Source: a virus. Taken from it: a stretch of DNA of 21,174 nt. Of this stretch, positions 15,954-21,174 are shown piece by piece (within the stretch, counting starts at the first letter, position 1; every line of letters begins with the position of its first letter). A program made the translations under genes and the position numbers. The stretch spans positions 1 through 21,174 of IMG/VR virus record IMGVR_UViG_3300046005_000273, one strand, 5' to 3'. The notes beneath the pieces were generated by a model. That model did not search any database and had not been told where the DNA came from. It saw only the letters and a list, made by a program, of their open reading frames with translations.

Positions 15954-16801
15954 GCGAAAAAATTTGTTTGATTAAAGTCTACTTCTAATTTATATTCGCC
16001 TGTGCATTCGCTACAGTTGATATTCATCGGTTTTAATTTATTCTGTTCAATTGCAGTGTTAACTAGCGACTTAACTTCATCATATATATTTCTAGTAGTA
16101 TTAATTAGAAAGTCTTTGATTAATTCTTGACTGCCTACTTCAGTTCCATCTTCTGTAGTAATAGATTTAATACAGCTGACTAGTGTTTTGATGTTTAAAT
16201 CTGTTAATTTTTCAAAAACTTCGTTGAAGTGTGCTTTTTTCTCTTCAGGAGTTAACTCGCTCGATTCAATGCTGGATATTAATTTGCGTTGTTCGAAGCT
16301 GATTAACCCTACTAGGTTAATATCACGGAATATCTGCGGTTGTAGTTTAAAAATTAAACCGTCAATGTTGTATGATTGATCATATGCAGTATTTGGTTGT
16401 ATGCTATCTAATACACGTCTAAGGTCAATAGAATGTGAGTTTTCGTGTCCGCAGTGTGTGCAGGTACTATCTATGTCAACTGATTCGCCGTAACTAGCTA
16501 AACGCACTGCGATCAGCACAGCATCCAAATCTACAAGAGGTAGTGCATACGGGTCTTTAATAGCAGGACAGCAACTACGAATCATTTCAGCCATGCTTTC
16601 ACCATTCATTAATGCGTCCGGTGTTCTTAGCAATAATTCATCCTTAACGGTCATTGGGTACACAGGAATTTCACCAGTGACGCCGAGTTCTACAGTTTCT
16701 GGAGGATAATATTTGCCTCCACTAGGCAATTTTAAATAGATTGCTGGTTGTCTAAAATGTTTAGCTAATGGATTATTAGCAATTGGTGCAGCCATGGTCA
16801 T
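15950..16801 (-). CDS. gp26: Baseplate hub assembly protein gp26
   Basis: Equivalent of T4 gp26, needed to assemble the baseplate hub. The N-terminus NPLAKHFRQPAIYLKLPSGG, with PVYPMTVKDELLLRTPDALMNG, is the family signature as I know it. Four cysteines form a likely zinc ribbon: C114-x2-C117 (CTHC) and C263-x2-C266 (CSEC). 283 residues against 208 in T4. The ATG at 16801 lies 4 bases after GGAG; a second in-frame ATG two codons later is a possible alternative. It is transcribed away from gp29 from a late-type motif at 16834-16842. Its last codons hold a slippery heptamer, and its stop overlaps the next start. Confidence 0.87.
   Translation of the reverse strand: MTMAAPIANNPLAKHFRQPAIYLKLPSGGKYYPPETVELGVTGEIPVYPMTVKDELLLRTPDALMNGESMAEMIRSCCPAIKDPYALPLVDLDAVLIAVRLASYGESVDIDSTCTHCGHENSHSIDLRRVLDSIQPNTAYDQSYNIDGLIFKLQPQIFRDINLVGLISFEQRKLISSIESSELTPEEKKAHFNEVFEKLTDLNIKTLVSCIKSITTEDGTEVGSQELIKDFLINTTRNIYDEVKSLVNTAIEQNKLKPMNINCSECTGEYKLEVDFNQTNFFA
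15956..15962 (-). promoter_or_regulatory. Candidate -1 slippery heptamer U UUU UUC
   Basis: In the gp26 frame the mRNA reads AAU UUU UUC GCA UGA; the last U of AAU with UUU UUC forms the canonical heptamer. A -1 slip continues CGC AUG, entering the 75-codon frame directly. Confidence 0.5.
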
Positions 16802-16809
16802 TGAACTCC

Positions 16810-16816
16810 ATAAATA
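16810..16816 (+). promoter_or_regulatory. Late promoter for gp29
   Basis: CCATAAATAAG; the ATAAATA core would start transcription near 16822, giving a leader of about 30 bases to the ATG at 16852. It faces the gp26 promoter 18 bases away. Confidence 0.5.
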
Positions 16817-16833
16817 AGATAGTAGTACCCTAA

Positions 16834-16842
16834 TATTTATCG
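16834..16842 (-). promoter_or_regulatory. Late promoter for gp26
   Basis: The minus strand reads CGATAAATA, the extended late motif. Transcription would start near 16828, so the leader of about 27 bases carries GGAG just before the gp26 ATG. Confidence 0.6.
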
Positions 16843-16851
16843 GACAAAAAT

Positions 16852-18993
16852 ATGGCCAGAAATAAAGTAAAAATTACATTACCGAGAGATCTTGGTGAGA
16901 TTGAAGTAGATAACATTGCATCAGAAGAAACTCTCGAAGCTCTGGTAAAAGCATTAGAAGCATCAAAAGGTATTGATGACAAAAATGAGAAAAAACAAGC
17001 CGATGCACTTAAAAAAATAAACAAAGCCTTAGGGGATCAAGAAGATTCGATTGAAGAGAGTATCGAAGCATCTAAGAAAGAACAAGTAGCTAAAGGTAAG
17101 TTAAACAAAGAAACAGTATCATTCACTAAAGCACTTAAAGAAGGTGGTAAAGAAGTAGGGGCTGCGTTAGGCGATCTTGCAGGTGCTAGCTTAAATCAAT
17201 TTGCCAAGTACCTTTCAAAATATGACGAAATGGCCGCAGCACCGGTTGATGCTGGTAAAGATATGCTGCAATTTATGATAGACATAACTCAGCAGACTGC
17301 TAAATTAGCTGTTGGGGTCGTAAGCGGTGGGCTTCAGGCTATGGTAGGATGGATTCCGATGGTGGGCGACGGACTCCGTGGTATAGTTAGTAAGATCGAA
17401 GGTGTAGCACAGGATATATTATCATTTGCTGGTGACATTGCTACTTTTGTTAATGACCTATTAGCTAAAGAATTTAACAAACGTATCGAAACACTTAACA
17501 TGTATGCAGCTAGCTTTGTTAGTATTGCAGGCGGATTGAGTGATGTAGCTACATTAGCAGGTGGAGCCGCTTTACCAATTAAAGTATTTGGTGAAGCAGT
17601 AACTAAAGCTCGTCCGTATCTAACAGAAATTGGTCTTGCTGGCGGTGATGCAGCTAAATTAATCAGTAGAGCTATGGGTGCTCTTGCAACTACTACGGGC
17701 AAAGGCGGTCGTGCTCTGCGCGATGAAATGTTTGCTATGGGCATCAGTTTTGCTGATCAAGGTGCTATGATGGCGCAGTACATGGCTCAGATGAAGAGCT
17801 TAGGAAAAGATGTTAAGAGTATTCCTATGAGTACATTAGCACAAGGTACCGCAGAATATGCTAAACATCTACGAGTGCTTAGTGACCTAACTGGCCAAGA
17901 TGCATCTCAATTAATGGCGCAGGCTCGTGCTGAAGCACAACGCGGTGCATTAATGGAAACTCTTACAGCTAATCAAGCTCGAGCATTCCAGGACAGTTTT
18001 GCTATTTTTAGCACACTACCCCAACAACAAGGCGCTAAGTTGCAATCAGCGTTGGCACAATTATTAGCAGGTGGTGTAGTAACGGATCCTATAATTGCAG
18101 GTAATGCAATTATCATGGATATGTTGCAGAAAACAGCTATGCAGGTAGGCGAAGGTAACATTAATATGGTTACTGCTACTCAGACTAATTTAGCTCAGGC
18201 TGCTGATGATTATCGTGCGGCAGGAGAAAGTGTAACTGACTTTGCAACCTTAATGAGTCCAACAGGCACGGGTGCAGTAGCACAAGGTATGAGCCAATTT
18301 GGTAATGCACTACGTCAATATCGATACGATCCAGGCGCCGCTAAAGCTGCCCTACAACAAACAGAAGCTATGGCTAATGCTAGTGGTGAATATGTGGCTA
18401 TAACAGAAACTATGATGGGCTTCCAAATACAAATGGAAGCACTAACTGGCGCAGCGTTACCTATGTATACAGAAGCTATGCTATGGGCAACTGAGCAGAC
18501 TATGGATGTTATGGGTGACGGTATTAAGTATATCAAAGCTATGTACGAAGCTGGTGCTGATATGACTAAACAGCTTGCAGCGATAACAGCATTAGTTGCA
18601 GACTTAGTTAATGCACCAGCAAAACCATCAGGTGTAGTAGGCGAAGTGTTGGGCAAAGTAGACGAAGGTCTTGGTAGAACTGCATCAAAATTCACTGAAA
18701 TGGTACCTGACATCAGTCTCAGAGATATGCTCACTGAATCAGCAAACGGTAACGTTTTAGAAGGTCCTAAATCGGGATATCCTGCTATGCTACACGGAAC
18801 AGAAGCTGTAGTACCGTTACCTGATGGTAGAACTATTCCTGTTGAAATTAAAAATGCAGGACAAGTTGATAATACTGCAATGAATAACCTAACAGCGGCA
18901 GTGACTGTGCAAAACACCAAAATGGACGAATTAATAGGACTGATGCAGAGAAACAACCAGCTAACTTCAGGAATATTACAAGCAAGTGTGTAG
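16852..18993 (+). CDS. gp29: Tail tape measure protein gp29
   Basis: Sets the length of the tail tube and forms part of the baseplate hub. 713 residues against 590 in T4. Residues 1-110 are charged and helical, probably coiled coil (LEALVKALEASKGIDDKNEK and onward). Hydrophobic, glycine-rich stretches follow (LAVGVVSGGLQAMVGWIPMV; SIAGGLSDVATLAGGAALPI), as in tape measures that insert into the membrane. A long alanine/glutamine-rich helical part comes next, and the end has GYPAMLHGTEAVVPLP (LHGTEAVVPL at 647-656), a motif widespread in tape-measure C-termini. Divergent gp26 and its small partner lie next to it, in the usual neighbourhood of tail assembly chaperones. The ribosome site is weak (CGGAC). 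Confidence 0.88.
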   Translation: MARNKVKITLPRDLGEIEVDNIASEETLEALVKALEASKGIDDKNEKKQADALKKINKALGDQEDSIEESIEASKKEQVAKGKLNKETVSFTKALKEGGKEVGAALGDLAGASLNQFAKYLSKYDEMAAAPVDAGKDMLQFMIDITQQTAKLAVGVVSGGLQAMVGWIPMVGDGLRGIVSKIEGVAQDILSFAGDIATFVNDLLAKEFNKRIETLNMYAASFVSIAGGLSDVATLAGGAALPIKVFGEAVTKARPYLTEIGLAGGDAAKLISRAMGALATTTGKGGRALRDEMFAMGISFADQGAMMAQYMAQMKSLGKDVKSIPMSTLAQGTAEYAKHLRVLSDLTGQDASQLMAQARAEAQRGALMETLTANQARAFQDSFAIFSTLPQQQGAKLQSALAQLLAGGVVTDPIIAGNAIIMDMLQKTAMQVGEGNINMVTATQTNLAQAADDYRAAGESVTDFATLMSPTGTGAVAQGMSQFGNALRQYRYDPGAAKAALQQTEAMANASGEYVAITETMMGFQIQMEALTGAALPMYTEAMLWATEQTMDVMGDGIKYIKAMYEAGADMTKQLAAITALVADLVNAPAKPSGVVGEVLGKVDEGLGRTASKFTEMVPDISLRDMLTESANGNVLEGPKSGYPAMLHGTEAVVPLPDGRTIPVEIKNAGQVDNTAMNNLTAAVTVQNTKMDELIGLMQRNNQLTSGILQASV

Positions 18994-18996
18994 TGC

Positions 18997-19004
18997 GATA
19001 AATA
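18997..19004 (+). promoter_or_regulatory. Late promoter for gp20
   Basis: GATAAATA inside TGCGATAAATACT, 13 bases identical to those upstream of gp6. Transcription would start near 19010, leaving a leader of about 17 bases with GAGAGAA before the ATG at 19027. Confidence 0.65.
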
Positions 19005-19026
19005 CTACATCTTGAGAGAATAAACT

Positions 19027-20736
19027 ATGGCATGGAAAAAGTATTTCAAAACCGCTAACACTAGCGGGATGATGAGCCCGGTGGGTAGTAACAGTGGTAA
19101 TGGTGCTAGCATGGTTGATGCTGGGTATCGTAACTTTGCTAGTCAACTACCTGAAGTATATATTGGCCATCCAAATCGTACAGAACGATATAACCAATAC
19201 GAACAAATGGACATGGACAGCGAAGTTAATGCTGCCTTGGATATTCTTGCTGAGTTTATGACTCAAACTAATACTGAAAATGGTACAGGATTTGATTTGT
19301 TCTTTAAAGAAGATCCAACAGACAATGAAGTTAAAATTCTTAAAGATCAACTGCAACAATGGATTAGCCTAAACGATCTAAACAAAAGATTATTTAAACT
19401 AGTACGTAACACTATCAAATATGGCGACCAAGTATTTCTGCGTGATCCAGAAACATTTAAACTGTACTGGACAGAAATGTTTAAAGTTACCAAAGTTATT
19501 GTTAATGAAGCAGAAGGTAAGAAACCTGAACAGTACATCATTAAAGATCTAAACATCAACTTTCAAAACTTAACAGCAACAGCATTAAGTTCTAGCGATA
19601 CCTATATTAATCATCCACAAGTAGGTGGTCCGCAAGGCAGTTATACACAGCCAGCAACACCTTACAGTGGTGGTAGCCGTTTTAGTCATGCACAAAATGA
19701 AGCGGCTATTGATGCTGAACATGTGGTACATGTTAGTTTAACAGAAGGACTAGACTTAAATTGGCCATTCGGTAACAGTGTATTAGAAAGTATTTTTAAG
19801 ATCTTTAAACAAAAAGAACTATTAGAAGATGCTATCATTATCTATCGTATACAACGTGCACCAGAACGTCGTGTATTTAAAATTGACGTAGGTAATATGC
19901 CAACACACATGGCTATGGCCTATGTTGATCGTATTAAGAACGAAATCAGCCAACGTCGTATTCCTACACAGTCTGGTGGAGGTAGCAATATGATGGATGC
20001 TACTTATAATCCACTATCGACTAACGAAGACTATTTCTTTCCAGTGACAGCAGAAGGTCGCGGATCTACAGTAGAACCATTTCCTGGCGGAACTAACCTA
20101 GGTGAAATTACCGACTTACGTTTCTTTACTAATAAGATGTTCCGTGGTCTGCGTATTCCTAGTAGCTATTTGCCTACAGGCACAGACGAAGGTGAACGTT
20201 CATATGCAGACGGAAAAACAACCACTGCACTAATTCAAGAATGGCGCTTTAACCAATATTGTAAACGTCTACAAACACTGATCGCTGAAAAATTAGATAC
20301 AGAATTTAAAATGTTCATGCGATGGAGAGGTGTGAACATTGATAATGCACTATTTGAATTACGATTTAATGAACCACAGAACTTTGCAAAATATCGCCAA
20401 GCTGAAATTGATGCAGTACGTATTAGTACATTTACAGCGTTGGAACCTATTTCATATCTAAGCAAGCGTTTCTTATTAGAGCGTTACTTAGATCTAAGCG
20501 AAGAAGAAATGCAACGTAACGACGAGTTATGGGCACAAGAAAACGGCGCGGTAGCAGATACGGAAATTCCAGAAGCTGGTTTACGAGCAGTAGGCGTAAC
20601 TAATGCTGGAATTTCACAGGATTTAGAAAACACAGCACCACCAGAAGCTGAAGCAGAACTAGGCGTATCACCTGAAACTGGTGGAGAACCTGCTGCGCCA
20701 GCGGCACCAGCTGCACCTAGTGGGCTTGGATTTTAA
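19027..20736 (+). CDS. gp20: Portal protein gp20
   Basis: Dodecameric portal at the unique capsid vertex; it initiates prohead assembly and is the DNA entry and exit channel. 569 residues against 524 in T4. Clear gp20 blocks: QYEQMDMDSEVNAALDILAE near 57-76, YGDQVFLRDPETFKLYWTEM, EGLDLNWPFGNSVLESIFK, IYRIQRAPERRVFKIDVGNM, FFTNKMFRGLRIPSSYLPTG and the RSYADGKT segment. The last ~50 residues are a low-complexity Ala/Pro/Glu tail. It follows gp29 after 33 bases holding a late promoter and a GAGAGAA ribosome site. The identity is secure. Confidence 0.98.
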   Translation: MAWKKYFKTANTSGMMSPVGSNSGNGASMVDAGYRNFASQLPEVYIGHPNRTERYNQYEQMDMDSEVNAALDILAEFMTQTNTENGTGFDLFFKEDPTDNEVKILKDQLQQWISLNDLNKRLFKLVRNTIKYGDQVFLRDPETFKLYWTEMFKVTKVIVNEAEGKKPEQYIIKDLNINFQNLTATALSSSDTYINHPQVGGPQGSYTQPATPYSGGSRFSHAQNEAAIDAEHVVHVSLTEGLDLNWPFGNSVLESIFKIFKQKELLEDAIIIYRIQRAPERRVFKIDVGNMPTHMAMAYVDRIKNEISQRRIPTQSGGGSNMMDATYNPLSTNEDYFFPVTAEGRGSTVEPFPGGTNLGEITDLRFFTNKMFRGLRIPSSYLPTGTDEGERSYADGKTTTALIQEWRFNQYCKRLQTLIAEKLDTEFKMFMRWRGVNIDNALFELRFNEPQNFAKYRQAEIDAVRISTFTALEPISYLSKRFLLERYLDLSEEEMQRNDELWAQENGAVADTEIPEAGLRAVGVTNAGISQDLENTAPPEAEAELGVSPETGGEPAAPAAPAAPSGLGF

Positions 20737-20743
20737 CTTATAG

Positions 20744-20751
20744 TATAAATA
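20744..20751 (+). promoter_or_regulatory. Perfect late motif 5 nt before the ATG
   Basis: TATAAATA, the exact T4 late consensus, then TTGCT, then the ATG at 20757. No Shine-Dalgarno is present. With the motif at about -13 to -6, transcription would begin at the A of the ATG. Confidence 0.6.
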
Positions 20752-20756
20752 TTGCT

Positions 20757-20981
20757 ATGAACATACTTGAAATTTTCCAACCCATTCCTGCGGGTTATTC
20801 CACTGAGAAAGATGACCAAACTGCGGTCAAACTTAGTGACTTACGCAAGACAAAATTAACGTTAACTCAGTTAAATCGCCTGCGTATTATGAACGATGTA
20901 CGAAAGTTAGAGTATGAAAAGAAAATTGATGCAGTACAAAATCAATACAAAGCACCTCCTCCGCAAGAAGGCGGCATGTAA
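20757..20981 (+). CDS. Small conserved protein after the portal gene, gp67 position
   Basis: 74 residues: MNILEIFQPIPAGYS, then KLSDLRKTKLTLTQLNRLRIMNDVRKLEYEKK, and a Pro/Gln/Gly tail. The middle is basic and helical. I recall similar short proteins directly after gp20 in aquatic T4-like phages, without an assigned function. In T4 this slot holds gp67 (80 residues), a prohead core protein, but gp67 is acidic and I see no sequence match, so equivalence is by position only. It has no Shine-Dalgarno and a perfect late motif 5 bases before the ATG, so a leaderless late mRNA is possible. Confidence 0.75.
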   Translation: MNILEIFQPIPAGYSTEKDDQTAVKLSDLRKTKLTLTQLNRLRIMNDVRKLEYEKKIDAVQNQYKAPPPQEGGM

Positions 20982-21062
20982 TTATCACACTGTTTGATTC
21001 AAAAAACACACATAAAACCCCATTTTTCAATAAATTTTGTAAATATATAAACATATAACACA

Positions 21063-21093
21063 TTACATCCTTGTGATGTAAGTTTCGAAACTT
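21063..21093 (+). other. Two abutting inverted repeats in a leader
   Basis: TTACATC (21063-21069) pairs with GATGTAA (21075-21081) around CTTGT, and the perfect palindrome AAGTTTCGAAACTT (21080-21093) follows, sharing two bases. An AT-rich run comes next, then AAGGAG and the start at 21122. It could be a weak terminator after the 74-residue gene or a leader structure of the next gene. Confidence 0.4.
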
Positions 21094-21121
21094 ATATTAT
21101 TATTATTTTAAGGAGTTCATA

Positions 21122-21174
21122 ATGAACAAATACGAACAATTAGTTGAGTTCATCATTAATGATGAAAATGACAA
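21122..21174 (+). CDS. Start of a further gene, possibly prohead core (gp68 slot)
   Basis: 17 complete codons are visible: MNKYEQLVEFIINDEND. A strong AAGGAG lies 7 bases before the ATG, with a 140-base leader region upstream. The position two genes after gp20 is that of gp68 or gp21 in T4, and the opening EQLVEFIINDE resembles small prohead or scaffold-related proteins of T4-like phages. The function is tentative because the gene runs off the window. Confidence 0.6.
   Translation, partial: MNKYEQLVEFIINDEND

Noticed and set aside
18315-18956. 213-codon reading frame antisense to gp29
   Set aside because: It lies fully inside the well-supported tape-measure gene, has no ribosome site, and its composition reflects the codon bias of the other strand.
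21000-21060. Late promoter in TAAATATATAAACATATAA
   Set aside because: The run is simple AT-rich sequence with no clear TATAAATA core; not enough to call.

Overview
This window is part of a T4-like myovirus genome (Caudoviricetes), AT-rich and of the type found in aquatic bacteria. The evidence is a set of T4 core genes in short, tightly packed blocks: baseplate genes gp6, gp25, gp5, gp53 and a gp48/54-like tube-cap gene, the late sigma factor gp55, the recombination pair gp47/gp46, hub assembly gene gp26, tape measure gp29 and portal gp20. No tRNA, integrase, transposase or CRISPR array was seen. The host cannot be named from the window; the content resembles phages of AT-rich marine or freshwater bacteria.

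Layout. (1) 1-9250, minus strand: a baseplate operon transcribed leftward in the order gp48/54-like, gp53, a large hub protein with an N-terminal muralytic-looking domain, gp5 spike, gp25, gp6 (cut by the left edge). (2) 9266-15208, mostly plus strand: gp55, a minus-strand HNH homing endonuclease, gp47, gp46, a GIY-YIG homing endonuclease, a small histone-H1-like protein and a short GIY-YIG protein. (3) 15209-15725: no protein gene, but a raised-GC stretch packed with nested inverted repeats, best read as a large structured non-coding RNA of unknown class. (4) 15726-16801, minus strand: gp26 and an overlapping 75-codon ORF, joined by a canonical -1 slippery heptamer. (5) 16852-21174, plus strand: gp29 tape measure, gp20 portal, a 74-residue protein in the slot T4 gives to gp67, and the start of a further gene.

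How the parts fit. gp55 redirects host RNA polymerase to TATAAATA-type late promoters. Matching motifs, several with the extended form CGATAAATA, lie before gp48/54, gp6, gp26, gp29 and gp20. gp55 itself has a sigma70-like promoter (TTGTAT-17-TATAAT), as expected for a gene needed earlier. At four genes the TAAATA core sits exactly 5 nt before the ATG and no Shine-Dalgarno is present; with T4 late-promoter geometry transcription would start on the A of the ATG, so leaderless late mRNAs are proposed.

Most worth checking: the structured RNA at 15209-15725, the gp26 frameshift cassette, and the leaderless promoter pattern.
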